Shown: positions 38,316 to 47,481, numbered from the stretch's first letter. The stretch is 64,000 bases of DNA from JACCZX01 sp963801035 (GCA_963801035.1 CAWDDF010000004.1:62001-126000); one strand, 5' to 3'. A program made the numbers and translations. Notes: generated by a model from the letters alone, not told the origin.

Positions 38316-38795
38316 ATGCGCAAATGCCTTGCCGTCTCTGCCGCGCTAATCTTCATCGCCGTCGGCGCGCTGGCGCAGACACACGTCGATGGAATGCGTG
38401 GCCCAACCGCGATCGCTGACGAGCCGAAGCCACCTCCACTCGGTAACCCCGAGAACAAAGACATCCGCCGCGAGCGCTCGTATTCGATGCAACCGCCGAC
38501 GATTCCACACAAGATCGACAACTACCAGGTCGACAAGAATGTCAACGCGTGTTTGAACTGTCATAGCCGCGGGCGTGCGCCTCTGACGCAGGCAGTCGCC
38601 GTCAGCGTCAGCCACTACATGGATCGCGACGGCAATTTCCTCGCCGAGATCTCGCCGCGCCGCTATTTCTGCGAGCAGTGCCACGTCGCGCAGATTGACG
38701 CCAGGCCGCTCGTCGAAAATCGTTTCGAAGACGTGGACGACATCATCAAGCGCACCGCAAGCAAGGGGGTGCAGCCATCAGCAAAGAAGAAATAG
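38316..38795 (+). CDS. napB: NapB, diheme cytochrome c subunit
   Basis: The 159-residue product has a signal peptide (ending VGALAQ) and two heme motifs, CLNCH and CEQCH. MRGPTAIADEP and SYSMQPPTIPHKIDNYQ are typical of NapB. It passes electrons from NapC to NapA. It starts at ATG 38316 with AGGAG just upstream, eight bases after the napA stop. Confidence 0.96.
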   Translation: MRKCLAVSAALIFIAVGALAQTHVDGMRGPTAIADEPKPPPLGNPENKDIRRERSYSMQPPTIPHKIDNYQVDKNVNACLNCHSRGRAPLTQAVAVSVSHYMDRDGNFLAEISPRRYFCEQCHVAQIDARPLVENRFEDVDDIIKRTASKGVQPSAKKK

Positions 38796-38796
38796 C

Positions 38797-39518
38797 ATGA
38801 CGAAGCTGCGCGGCATCGCTCGGCGCTACTGGGCCATCATCAACCAGCCCGAGCACCCATTTCAGTCTGGGCTTTCTGGTCGTCGAGCTCGTTCATCGCC
38901 GGCATCGTGTTCTGGGGCGGCTTCAACACGGCGATGGAGATCACCAACACCGAGGCTTTCTGCACCGGCTGTCACGAGATGAACGAGAACCCCTACGCCG
39001 AGCTGCAGCGAACGATTCACTACACCAACCGCAGCGGCGTGCGCGCGATATGCCCCGATTGCCACGTGCCGCACAACTGGACGCACAAGATCGCGCGCAA
39101 GATGCAGGCATCGAAAGAAGTCTGGGGGCATATCTTTGGCACGATCGATACGCGCGAGAAGTTTGTCGACATGCGACTCGAGCTCGCGCAGCACGAGTGG
39201 GCGCGCATGAAGGCGAACGATTCGCTCGAATGCCGTAACTGCCACGGCTACGACTACATGGACTTCACGCGCCAGAGTCCGCGTGCAGCGTTCATGCACT
39301 CGACATATCTGGGCACCAAGGAGAAAACGTGTATCGACTGCCACAAGGGAATCGCACACCGGCTACCGGAAGTGACGACGACCGACGCTAACGGGCGGCA
39401 CGATGCGCTTACTCCTCCGGTGGCGAGTCGGGCGGGTGACCGCGCCCGTCGCCCAGGAATCCGCACGTACTGCTGCCACTCGGTGACGGGGGACGCTGTG
39501 CGGCACCACTCTAAATGA
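38797..39518 (+). CDS. napC: NapC, membrane tetraheme quinol dehydrogenase (two frameshifts, odd C-terminus)
   Basis: After removing one extra G at about 38861 and one at about 38888, the membrane anchor reads NQPSTHFSLGFLVVSSFIAG, then GIVFWGGFNTAMEITN. Four heme motifs follow: CTGCH, CPDCH, CRNCH and CIDCH. It oxidises quinol and reduces NapB. The usual protein stops soon after CHKGIAHRLP; here about 40 more residues follow, encoded largely by a stretch (39419-39495) that is a duplicate of the TRIC-channel gene end. The natural C-terminus therefore appears to have been overwritten. It begins one base after the napB stop. Confidence 0.92.
39419..39495 (-). pseudogene. Remnant copy of the TRIC-channel gene 3' end
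   Basis: 77 bases match 42361-42436 at roughly 83% by eye in the same orientation. On the minus strand both encode TEWQQY(V/L)RIPGRR near the C-terminus of the TRIC-like protein. No other part of that gene is present here. The piece overlaps the 3' end of napC. The two copies flank the SulP and PPK2 genes as a direct repeat. Confidence 0.72.
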
Positions 39519-39532
39519 CCCAGGGTGTGTTT

Positions 39533-41230
39533 TCAGGGTCTCCAGTCCACCGCGTGCTCTTCGAGGTAGGCGTCGACGGCAGCACCCACGGTGGGATGGA
39601 AGCTCGCGCCACCGAAGCGCTCGAACAGTTCGAAGCGCTTCAGCTTGTCCTTAACCGGGTCCTTCATTTCCGCGAAGCGCATCTCGACGCCTGATTCGCG
39701 AAGGGCCTGCTCCAGCTCGGCGAGCATGTCGGCCGAAGTCACGTCGATGCTGGTGACCGGCTCGGCGGTCACGACGATCCGCTTTACGGGTGTCGGCGAT
39801 TGCGCGATGGTCTCGAGCACACGCTGGTGAAACAGCTCGGCATTGGCGAAGAACAGCGGCGCATCCCAGCGAAACAGGACCAGTCCAGGGACGAGACGCG
39901 CTTCTGGATAGCGCTTGATGTCGTGGAATCCCCGGATGCCTTCGACTCGGCCCAACACTGCGTAATGTGGTCGCCAGCCGTCCCACAGAAATTCAATGAT
40001 CGCGATGACGATCGCCAAGCCGATGCCGGGGATCGCGCCGAATACTGCGACGCCAACGAAGCAGACGATGGAAAGCCAGAACTCCCAGCGCTGGATGCGG
40101 AAAATGCGGCGCAGGTCGTTGAATTCGAACAGACCGATGGCCGCCGCAATCACGACGGCTGCCAGCGCGCTGTTGGGCAGGTCTTGCAGCAGATTGGGGG
40201 CCAGCAACACCAGCAGCGCGACGGCGACGGCGCCGACCACGCCGGTGAGCTGCGTCTTCGCGCCCGCGGCTTCGGCGACCGGCGTGCGCGAGGAGCTGCT
40301 GCTGATCGGAAATCCCTGGAACAGTCCAGCGGCGAGGTTGGCGGCGCCCAGACCGATCATCTCCTGGTTCGGATCGACATGGGTGCGGGTCTTGGCCGCA
40401 TACGTGCGCGACAGGACGCTCGTGTCGGCGAACGCCACCATGGCGCAGGCGCAGCCGCCAATCACTACCTGGCTGACGTCCGCGAGATCGATCCACGGCA
40501 GCGCGAACGACGGCAGGCCTTGCGGCAGCGGACCGAGCACCTTGACCCCGGCGCTCTCGAGGCCGAGCACTCCGACGGCGATCGTGGCACCCACAACCGC
40601 GATGAGGAGACCAGGGATTCGCTTCCAGGGCTTGAGCAGCAGGATCGCCACCAGCGTGCCGGCGCCGACCGCGAACGCGGTCCAGTTGGCCTTGCCGCCC
40701 AGAATCGACTGGGCGATCTGCACGACGTCGCGCAGCGGGCCGGTGCTGTCGATCGAAAAACCGAACAGCTTGGGCAGCTGGCTGATCAGCACGGTGAGCG
40801 CGATGCCGTTCATGTAGCCGTAGCGGATCGGCTTTGACAGCAGCTCGGTGACGAATCCGAGGCGCATGACGCCGATCAGAATGCACACCAGCCCCGACAC
40901 CACTGCCATCATGCTTGCCACGGCCACGGCGCGCATCGGGTCGCCGGCGGACAGAGGCAGCACGACCGCGAGAATCACCGCGGCGAGCGCGGAATCCGGC
41001 CCCAGCACCAGAATGCGGCTGGGACCGAACAGCGCGTAGGCGAGTAGCGGAACGATCGTGGCGTACAGGCCGTAGATCCCCGGGACGCCCGAAGCCACTG
41101 CATACGCGATTCCGACCGGCACCAGCATGGTGGTCAGCACCAGGCCGGCCATCAGATCGTGCGGCAGCCAGGCGGCTTCGTACTGACGGAGCATCTGCAG
41201 TCCGGGCAGCCAACGCATCCAGCCGTTCAT
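39533..41230 (-). CDS. SulP-family (SLC26) anion transporter with STAS domain
   Basis: This 565-residue protein has about 10-14 helices. The family signature PHDLMAGLVLTTMLVPVGIAYA is seen at the N-terminus, then FPISSSSSRTPVAEAAGAKTQ in the core. A cytoplasmic STAS domain covers the last ~110 residues (VKRIVVTAEPVTSIDVTSADML). It transports sulfate, bicarbonate or another anion. It is followed on the same strand by no gene, and the PPK2 gene lies upstream with a 130-base gap. Substrate cannot be told from sequence. Confidence 0.92.
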   Translation of the reverse strand: MNGWMRWLPGLQMLRQYEAAWLPHDLMAGLVLTTMLVPVGIAYAVASGVPGIYGLYATIVPLLAYALFGPSRILVLGPDSALAAVILAVVLPLSAGDPMRAVAVASMMAVVSGLVCILIGVMRLGFVTELLSKPIRYGYMNGIALTVLISQLPKLFGFSIDSTGPLRDVVQIAQSILGGKANWTAFAVGAGTLVAILLLKPWKRIPGLLIAVVGATIAVGVLGLESAGVKVLGPLPQGLPSFALPWIDLADVSQVVIGGCACAMVAFADTSVLSRTYAAKTRTHVDPNQEMIGLGAANLAAGLFQGFPISSSSSRTPVAEAAGAKTQLTGVVGAVAVALLVLLAPNLLQDLPNSALAAVVIAAAIGLFEFNDLRRIFRIQRWEFWLSIVCFVGVAVFGAIPGIGLAIVIAIIEFLWDGWRPHYAVLGRVEGIRGFHDIKRYPEARLVPGLVLFRWDAPLFFANAELFHQRVLETIAQSPTPVKRIVVTAEPVTSIDVTSADMLAELEQALRESGVEMRFAEMKDPVKDKLKRFELFERFGGASFHPTVGAAVDAYLEEHAVDWRP

Positions 41231-41360
41231 GTCTCGTCCTTTGAAGGCAGCGCGTTCACAGGCAGCGATCTAAAGCCGTGCCTTGCGTATTCAGCCACCC
41301 CAGCGCGAGCGCGAGGACCAGCAACGAGATCGAAGTGGAGTGCGCTGCCGAAGGGCTGGT

Positions 41361-42245
41361 TCAAAACCGTTCCGGCACGTACTTGAACGTAACGTCGCTC
41401 TTGGAACGGCCGATCTTGCGCTTGGGAAGCTTGACCTTCGCTACCGGAACGTCCTTGTAGCCAATTTGCTTCAGCAGGTGGCTGATCACGTTCAAGCGCA
41501 CACGCCTCTTGTCCTCTGAGCGTGCAACGAACCACGGCGCTTTTCCTGTATCGGTAGCGGCGAACATGTCATCGCGTGCCTTCGTGTAATCGTCCCAGCG
41601 ATCATAGGATTTCACGTCCATCGGCGAGAGCTTCCACGTCTTGCGGCCATCACCGATCCTGTCTGCGAGCCGCCGCGTCTGCTCCTCTGGGCTCACCTCC
41701 AGCCAGTACTTCAGCAGGATGATTCCTGAGCTGATCATCAGTTGCTCGAACAGCGGCGCGACTCTCAGAAAACCTTGCACGTCCTCCTCGGTGCAGAAAC
41801 CCATCACGCGTTCAACACCGGCGCGGTTGTACCAACTGCGGTCGAAGATGACGACTTCGCCCGCCGCTGGAAAGTGCGGCACATAGCGCTGCAAGTACAT
41901 CTGGGATTTCTCGCGCTCGGTCGGCGCGGCGAGCGCAACCACGCGAAACACGCGTGGGCTCACACGCTCCGTAATCGCCTTGATCGTGCCGCCCTTGCCG
42001 GCACCGTCGCGCCCCTCAAACACGATGCAAACCTTGAGCCCTTTTGCGACCACCCATTGCTGCAGTTTGACCAGCTCGATGTGAAGCTTCTTGAGCTCGC
42101 GCTCGTAGTCCTTGCCGGACAGCTCCGTTGCATGCGTCGAAGCGCCGTCTTTTTCTTGCGCTGTTGAAACGGCGCCATCGCTGCGCTTCTTCGCCTTGCC
42201 CCCGGTCTGACTCTTCGCCTTTTTCGCGCTTTTTTTAGTGACCAT
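41361..42245 (-). CDS. ppk2: Polyphosphate kinase 2
   Basis: The start is ATG 42245 with GGAGGAGG just upstream. The 294-residue product begins with a Lys/Ala-rich tail. Walker A is FEGRDGAGKGG and Walker B is VIFDRSWYNRAGVERVMGF, both diagnostic of PPK2; WKLSPMDVKSYDRWDDYTKA and APWFVARSEDKRRVRLNVI complete the lid region. It phosphorylates a nucleoside diphosphate with polyphosphate, or the reverse. Class (ADP or GDP preference) is not resolved, but the single-domain size suits class I. Confidence 0.95.
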   Translation of the reverse strand: MVTKKSAKKAKSQTGGKAKKRSDGAVSTAQEKDGASTHATELSGKDYERELKKLHIELVKLQQWVVAKGLKVCIVFEGRDGAGKGGTIKAITERVSPRVFRVVALAAPTEREKSQMYLQRYVPHFPAAGEVVIFDRSWYNRAGVERVMGFCTEEDVQGFLRVAPLFEQLMISSGIILLKYWLEVSPEEQTRRLADRIGDGRKTWKLSPMDVKSYDRWDDYTKARDDMFAATDTGKAPWFVARSEDKRRVRLNVISHLLKQIGYKDVPVAKVKLPKRKIGRSKSDVTFKYVPERF

Positions 42246-42350
42246 CGTCCTCCTCCATACATCGATGCAATTGGTTCGGATCGTTGGCCCGCCACGCGAA
42301 CCGGTCCGCCGCACATCGTAGTAGACCTATGAGCGAAGTGAGACCCCGCT

Positions 42351-43043
42351 TTATTCCCTCGGTGGCGAGTCCGGCGGGCGATGCTTCCGGCGCCCAGGAA
42401 TCCGCAAGTATTGCTGCCACTCGGTGACGGCGAACGTTTGCCAGTTGAAGCGGATCGCGAGCAGGCGCAACAGCAGGGTAGTGCCGATAGAAGCAAACGC
42501 AGCCTGCTGAACCGGCACGCCATACTCGCGCGCCAGTGCCACGAACAACGTGCAGCCCCCAAGGGCTGCGAGAACATAGAACTGACCGGGCTTGAACAGC
42601 AGCGGTTCTTCCCGAACCAGGATGTCGCGCAGCAATCCGCCTCCTACTGCATTGGTCATTCCAATGACGACGGCTCCGATCGGCGCATAACCTGCCACCA
42701 AAGCCTTATCGGCCCCGACGACTGCATACACCGCCAGCGCGATCGCGTCGATGTAAGCCAGCAACCGCTCAAAGCGCAGCGCAGCGCGGTACAGCAGCAC
42801 GCCTATCACGACCGCGGCCAGCACCGCGAACAGATAGAACGGGTTTTGCATCACCGCCGGAGGCTGCGATAGAAAGACGCTGTCGCGAAGCAACCCGCCG
42901 CCGACACCGCTGACGAACGCCAATGTGAACGCGCCGATCACGTCGTAACCACGCCGGCTTGCGGCCCAGACCCCTGTCATCGCCATCAGAAAGGTGGCAG
43001 CGAGGTCGAACTCGATCGGCAGCAAAAATGATGTGGTTGGCAT
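42351..43043 (-). CDS. TRIC-like (UPF0126/YicG) membrane channel family protein
   Basis: This is a 230-residue protein with seven helices in two repeats. Each repeat has the glycine motif: FVSGVGGGLLRD and TNAVGGGLLRDIL, the hallmark of trimeric intracellular cation channel family proteins. It may conduct K+ or other ions across the inner membrane. The last ~25 codons (42361-42436) are duplicated beside napC at 39419-39495. Confidence 0.88.
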   Translation of the reverse strand: MPTTSFLLPIEFDLAATFLMAMTGVWAASRRGYDVIGAFTLAFVSGVGGGLLRDSVFLSQPPAVMQNPFYLFAVLAAVVIGVLLYRAALRFERLLAYIDAIALAVYAVVGADKALVAGYAPIGAVVIGMTNAVGGGLLRDILVREEPLLFKPGQFYVLAALGGCTLFVALAREYGVPVQQAAFASIGTTLLLRLLAIRFNWQTFAVTEWQQYLRIPGRRKHRPPDSPPRE

Positions 43044-43061
43044 GCTTTGCCGATTCCTGAT

Positions 43062-44061
43062 TCAACGCGTGGCTGCGCGGCTGTCACCATCGCGCATTGC
43101 CACTAGCGCGGCACGAATCTGCTGCAATTCGCTAAGCAGGCCAGCCAGCAATGCGCGCGCGCCGGCATCGAGATCCGGGTGTGCCGCCTCGCGCATCGCG
43201 GCGTCGTGTCGGGTGGCAAAGTCATTCACGAGCTGTTCGCCGCTCGTTGCGTTCGCGTAGGCGGCCAGTGGCACGATCGCATGCCGAACCGCCTGCAGGC
43301 ACTCAGCTCGCGCTCCAGCTTGCACCAGCTCGTCAAGCTTGAGACTCGCTCCCAACGTGTCGATCGCAGCGCGCACCGTAAGCACGGTTCGCTCTGTTAA
43401 CAGGTCCGCACCTCGATCAATCTGCTGTGCCCGATGAGCATTGGTCCTGGCAGTTTTTATCTCGGCAAGCGTATCGAGCATCTTTCACCTGCAGTGGCCG
43501 CAGTTCGTCGGACGATGCGCCGCTGGCCAGCGCGTCGAGCGCTGCCGTCGTCGCGGTCAGCGCGCGGTCGATTGCGGTTGCTACCTCATCGCGCGCACGA
43601 ATTGGCCACACGAAGCGGCTTATCGCAATGCCAATCACGACGCCCATCAGCGTGTTCACCACTCGCCACACTCCGTAGTGCGCGGCATCAGCAGCATGCG
43701 TAAACAAAATAACGAGTGCCATCGCGATGCCCACCCGCATCGCCGCAGAGCCCCAGCCCAACCCGACGGACAGCCATGCCATTACCCCGACGGCAATGCC
43801 CAGCGACCAGATCGTCTTGCCGAGCAGTACAGCGAGGGCCCCTCCGACAAGGGCGCCGGCCACGGTTCCGCGAACGCGGTTAAGCGATGTGCTGAGGTCT
43901 TCGCCGACGCTTCCCCCGACCACCAGCGAAGCGCCCATGACGCTAAACAACGCGTAGTCGTTGCGCTCGCCGAGTGTCAGTGCGTACGCGACCACGGCCG
44001 CGAGCGCTACCTTGGCGCAGTGGCGTAGCTGGGTCCCTCTCGGTGTGCGCCATTTAGGCAT
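43062..44061 (-). CDS. FUSC/aromatic-acid exporter family membrane protein (frameshifted)
   Basis: The product has about 332 residues after removal of one extra A at about 43480, which joins RPLQVK to MLDTLAEIKTARTNAH. The N-terminal half is a helix bundle (CAKVALAAVVAYALTL, VGGALAVLLGKTIW, GLGWGSAAMRVGIAMALV). A cytoplasmic helical half follows, as in FUSC/YccC-type exporters. The start is set at ATG 44061, but ATG 44091 is possible. It probably exports aromatic acids or amphiphiles, a family role. Confidence 0.82.
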
Positions 44062-44421
44062 GGCAGATGACAACTCAGATGGGCGATACACGCAGCGCTC
44101 TAGCCTTCCAAGCGCTAGGTGTCGAGGTGGGGATATGGTTACTTAGGTCGGTCACGCTTAATTGCAGGCGCCTCTCTCGGTGAGTCGCCCAGTGCCATTT
44201 TGCAGCAAGCTTGATGCACCCGAATGTCAGCCTCGGCTAGCCATCGTCGAATTGGGCATCACGGCCCTGGCAACAGTTCCGCCGAAAGAAGCAACTTGTC
44301 GAGAAGCGAGAAGACGGGCGCGGGCGAAAACCGCAAGCTTGCTACCCACAGCGTAACCAGTGGCGACGACCTGGCTCAATCGGTTCGCCCGGCACGCTCC
44401 GGCATAACTAGGAGGGGCTGC
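44062..44421. other. 360-base spacer between divergent genes, no gene seen
   Basis: It lies between the FUSC gene (-) and a small lipoprotein gene (+). The open frame leading into the lipoprotein gene has no signal-like or conserved N-terminus, so it is taken as leader sequence. A strong AGGAGGGG at 44410 precedes the lipoprotein start. No promoter was recognised. Confidence 0.55.
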
Positions 44422-44760
44422 ATGCTACGAACGCTTTGCATCATCGTAATTCTCAGCACGACCGGACTGGCTGGCTGTGTCGTTTACGAGCCGGTTCCAA
44501 CTGCTTCGCCTTCCAAGTTTGATCGCGCCTGGAACGCAGCGCTGGGGGCTGTGCAGGATGCCGGAGTTCAGATTACGTCGGCAGAGCCTTCGACCGGAGT
44601 TATTCGTGGCACCAAGGATGGAATCGATGTGAATACGCTGGTCGTTCGCCAGTCCGATGGTGGCGCGCGCGTTCAATTTGAGACCAAGGGGCCCACGCAG
44701 AACGATCCGGGGCTCTCCAATCGTTTCTCGCAGGCATACGAGCGGCGCATGGGTCGCTGA
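44422..44760 (+). CDS. Small lipoprotein of unknown function
   Basis: The 112-residue product has the lipobox GLAGC and starts at ATG 44422 after AGGAGGGG. The mature part (FDRAWNAALGAVQDAGVQIT, then GTKDGIDVNTLVV) resembles the DUF3568/BAM-associated type of small alpha-beta lipoprotein. That likeness is weak, and function is not assigned. It stands alone between spacers. Confidence 0.78.
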   Translation: MLRTLCIIVILSTTGLAGCVVYEPVPTASPSKFDRAWNAALGAVQDAGVQITSAEPSTGVIRGTKDGIDVNTLVVRQSDGGARVQFETKGPTQNDPGLSNRFSQAYERRMGR

Positions 44761-44885
44761 GAAACAAGAAAAGCAGCGTAGTCGAAGCAGCAAAGCATTT
44801 GGTTGCACAGGGGCTCGGCGTGAGTCTGCTTGTTAGTCGTACGACCTGGAGCAGTTGAAAGCGAAATGACACCGTGCTGGCGCTG

Positions 44886-45221
44886 ATGAGCCAATCCACT
44901 TTCGTCGAAGTGGGACCGCAAGCTCGACCTGACCATGGGAAGGCGACCGTAGTCTCTGTCGACGGGGCTAAGGTCGCGCTGTTCAACCTTGACGGCCGAA
45001 TTTACGCTCTGAGCGACTTTTGCGTTCGCTGCGGAGCGTCACTTGCATCAGGCGTGGTGACAGGCACCCATGTCAGTTGCCGCCAATGCAAATGGTGTTA
45101 CGACATTATCAGCGGCCGATTGATCGAACTGCCTGCGCTAGCGACCGACCGGTTTGAAGTGAAAGTCAATGATGGGCACGTGTTGGTTTCTACGGAACCC
45201 AGTGCCAGTCTCTCGCGCTGA
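44886..45221 (+). CDS. Rieske-like protein with cysteines in place of both histidine ligands
   Basis: The 111-residue product has the Rieske layout LFNLDGRIYALSDFC, then GASLASGVVTG, then a second metal loop. Canonical ligands would be CxH and CxxH. Here the first loop is CVRC (C46, R48, C49) and the second CRQCKWC (C65, C68, C71). Both histidines are replaced and extra cysteines added. It could hold an all-Cys [2Fe-2S] cluster or a zinc/rubredoxin-like site instead. The protein is soluble. An in-frame GTG at 44874 is the alternative start. No oxygenase or reductase partner lies nearby. Confidence 0.78.
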   Translation: MSQSTFVEVGPQARPDHGKATVVSVDGAKVALFNLDGRIYALSDFCVRCGASLASGVVTGTHVSCRQCKWCYDIISGRLIELPALATDRFEVKVNDGHVLVSTEPSASLSR

Positions 45222-45289
45222 ATGCGCGACGAAGCTATGAGCAGACAACCGCGGCGCGTAGAGTCGTCCGCTCATGCCTAGTTAAAAAA

Positions 45290-45334
45290 CTTGAGGCCGG
45301 CCCCGAACAAAGTCTGTCGTGTGCCGGCCTCAAG
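45290..45334 (-). terminator. Rho-independent terminator on the minus strand
   Basis: CTTGAGGCCGGC and GCCGGCCTCAAG form a perfect 12-bp stem with a 21-base loop. On the minus strand the stem is followed by six T (bases 45284-45289). It ends transcription coming from the minus-strand gene at 45501-45839, and it lies between that gene and the convergent Rieske-like gene. Confidence 0.85.
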
Positions 45335-45500
45335 GCACGCTCGATACGACCTTCGGGGCGAATAGGTTGAGCGTAGGCAGTGCGTGCGGGAGAGAGGTAC
45401 GCGTTGCCGTTTACGGCGGTGCTCATCCTTCGATCGAGCGTATGTCTGAATGGTGCGCGCACGGTCCCGCGAGGTCTTCGCATTTCGCGACAGCCGTGCG

Positions 45501-45839
45501 CTACCGAAGGCCTTCCCCTCCCAACTGATCACCGATCCGCTTTCGAAGGCGCTCGACAAGCTCGGCCACGACGCGCTGAGTAACCTCTTCACCCATTGCG
45601 TCTACCGCCTGGTCTCGCACCTTGTAGTGCATCATCAATGCATTGCGAAGCTTGTCGAAAGCAGCCGGATTTTTGGAGCCGCAGACCGACGCATCGTTTT
45701 TCAGGACACGCGCAAGCACGCCGGGGTCGAGGATGCGTACCTTGCAGATGACAGCAAGCCGTGCAACCTCGCGGTCGACTTCGTCAAGGTTTCGTGCCCA
45801 AAACGCGCCGCCTAATTCGGATTTTTGCTCAGCCATCAC
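45501..45839 (-). CDS. Conserved-looking hypothetical protein, 112 residues
   Basis: This is a soluble helical protein beginning MMAEQKSELGGAFWARNLDE, with REVARLAVICKVRILDPGVL and a central AAFDKLRNALMMHYKVRD. Its composition and lack of stops support a gene. A terminator lies at 45290-45334 downstream. I recognise no family. Either of the two initial ATGs could start it. Confidence 0.6.
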   Translation of the reverse strand: MMAEQKSELGGAFWARNLDEVDREVARLAVICKVRILDPGVLARVLKNDASVCGSKNPAAFDKLRNALMMHYKVRDQAVDAMGEEVTQRVVAELVERLRKRIGDQLGGEGLR

Positions 45840-45980
45840 ACTCCAGTCGAAAGTAGTGCCAACTCATCGTGCGCGAGTCATCGCGCCAGCGTCTTCGCAT
45901 TTCTTGACAGCGATAGCAACGCACATCAGGTCGTGAAAGGAGCTGGAAATGGCCGCGATAAGCCGTTCGATCGCGCTCGC

Positions 45981-46406
45981 TCAAGTTCGAGCATCGTCGC
46001 GCGGCAATCGAAGCCACTCGCGAGCGTCTTCTAGATTGTCAAACGCTTTTACCCACATGCCCCGATTGACCGCAACGGTTTCTCCGAGTCTTTTCGGATC
46101 CAGTACGGGTTCGTGAAGAACGTATGCGAACTGTGGAGCACGTCGTACTGCGCCTTCGATCATGAATCTACTAACGGCTTCCGCCGCAAATTCGCCATAC
46201 CAGAAGCGCTCAATCGTTTCAGGTTTCCCTCTAATGGCCCGGCCGTCAAAGAGAACCTTCGTTGCGTTGTTTTGATCGACTGCATCGAGGACCCGAAGAA
46301 ATTTCCGCCGCGCGTCGGCCAACACGAAGTGACCGGAGCCGGCGACATAAAGCACTCCAGGCTCCGCCCGTACCTCCTCTGGCCGTACCTCGAGGCTGAT
46401 GCTCAT
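45981..46406 (-). CDS. STAS/SpoIIAA-like domain protein
   Basis: This is a 141-residue soluble protein. A beta strand (VLYVAGSGHFVLADARRKFL), then VDQNNATKVLFDGRAIRGKP and a C-terminal DNLEDAREWL helix match bacterial STAS/SpoIIAA-like stand-alone domains. The role is unknown, perhaps anchoring or signalling. It overlaps nothing and stands as a monocistronic gene. Confidence 0.7.
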   Translation of the reverse strand: MSISLEVRPEEVRAEPGVLYVAGSGHFVLADARRKFLRVLDAVDQNNATKVLFDGRAIRGKPETIERFWYGEFAAEAVSRFMIEGAVRRAPQFAYVLHEPVLDPKRLGETVAVNRGMWVKAFDNLEDAREWLRLPRDDART

Positions 46407-46543
46407 TGCGTCATGCAGCCGAGCGCGATGCGGGCTGCGATCTCATAGAGGCGCGCCAGCTTACTCGGGCATCCCCGGCAGCCGCAACGGCGTTAAACAC
46501 GATTAAGTGCTATCGAGGTGTTATGCCGTTTCAGTGCAGCACA

Positions 46544-46765
46544 TTAACTCGCCGGTTGATGCGCCTGATATGAGCGACCGTCCAGACGCCGCACGCGGTT
46601 CATTTCGTGGCACAGATAACGCGAGCCCATCGCCTGCTTGAGCTCTGCTGCGCGCCGGGCCAGCCACTCCAGTCGCTCCGCGGTCGGCTTGACTCTGATG
46701 ATCTCGACGTGCGATGGCGTAACCCAATCTTTGACTTGCGCTGCTGTTTTTGATTTGGAGATCAC
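46544..46765 (-). CDS. Small hypothetical protein with GTG start
   Basis: A GTG at 46765 with GGAGG six bases upstream opens 73 residues: ISKSKTAAQVKDWVTPSHVE, then a helical ERLEWLARRAAELKQ. The ATG at 46778 belongs to a different frame and gives less plausible sequence. No family is recognised. Confidence 0.5.
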   Translation of the reverse strand: MISKSKTAAQVKDWVTPSHVEIIRVKPTAERLEWLARRAAELKQAMGSRYLCHEMNRVRRLDGRSYQAHQPAS

Positions 46766-46804
46766 GCTCGTCCTCCATGACAATGATGAGAAGAACTTCG
46801 AAGT

Positions 46805-46838
46805 GGGTACCGATTCGTCTAACGAAGGATCGGTACCC
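46805..46838. other. Hairpin GGGTACCGAT...ATCGGTACCC
   Basis: A perfect 10-bp inverted repeat surrounds a 14-base loop that itself can pair TTCG/CGAA. It lies 30 bases beyond the stop of the SYLF gene at 46868. It lacks a T run, so it may be a weak terminator or a site. Confidence 0.4.
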
Positions 46839-46867
46839 GCAAGACGCTTACTGTCAGTCGGCTTCGC

Positions 46868-47446
46868 CTACTTCGGATTGATCTTCGTGATCTTGTTCCC
46901 TTGCAGGCCAAGTCCCGCCATTAGCCCCTTCTGACTGAAGATGAACGCGTAGATGTCGTCCTTCGCCGATGTCGTCGTCGTGGACTTGGCCTTCCCTTCA
47001 TCCATCACGACGATGCTAGGACCGACGCCAACCTCGAAGCCTTCGGTCTTGTCGAGTTGCTTCAGCGCGGCATTATTCATGAAGAACATCGCGTAGCCAT
47101 ACTGCTGCGCACCGGCCTGCAGGCCCGAAGACACACCTGTCGTGTTGTAGTACGCGACCGTCTTTCCGCCCTTGATCAGCGCACCGTCGCCATATTGACC
47201 TCCAATACCCAGCCCGGCTTTCGTGATCTTTGGAAACACGAGCACCGCCTGCGCCTTGGCGCCAATCGCTTTGGCCGCCGGAACCTTCGCGTACAGGCTC
47301 TGTAACGCGGCCTGCGCGTCTCGGCTGGTTTCCGCAGCCGAGGCTGCATAGGCCGCATGGTGCGGCATTGTGAGCGTGATGGCGGCAGCCACCAGGCAGA
47401 GCGTCCGCATCGCGTATTGAAGTTGCACATCCAAGCTTCTGGTCAT
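46868..47446 (-). CDS. SYLF/YSC84 domain lipid-binding protein, secreted
   Basis: The start is ATG 47446 with AGGAG upstream. The product has 192 residues and a signal peptide ending AAYAAS. AKAIGAKAQAVLVFPKITKAG, GGKTVAYYNTTGVSSGLQAG and FEVGVGPSIVVMDEG are SYLF features. Such proteins bind phosphoinositides in eukaryotes; the bacterial role is unknown. A second SYLF-type protein is at 56418-56984. Confidence 0.87.
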   Translation of the reverse strand: MTRSLDVQLQYAMRTLCLVAAAITLTMPHHAAYAASAAETSRDAQAALQSLYAKVPAAKAIGAKAQAVLVFPKITKAGLGIGGQYGDGALIKGGKTVAYYNTTGVSSGLQAGAQQYGYAMFFMNNAALKQLDKTEGFEVGVGPSIVVMDEGKAKSTTTTSAKDDIYAFIFSQKGLMAGLGLQGNKITKINPK

Positions 47447-47481
47447 TTCTTCTCCTTGTTTGCCAAAAACCGCGTCGGAGG

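Noticed and set aside
39800..41213. Long antisense frames over the SulP gene on both strands
   Set aside because: They mirror the SulP codon pattern and show no domain of their own.
39419..42436. Composite transposon carrying SulP and PPK2
   Set aside because: Flanking repeats encode the end of a TRIC gene, not an insertion sequence, and no transposase is present.
45278..45592. 104-codon minus-strand frame
   Set aside because: It contains the strong terminator at 45290-45334 and overlaps the better-supported gene at 45501-45839.
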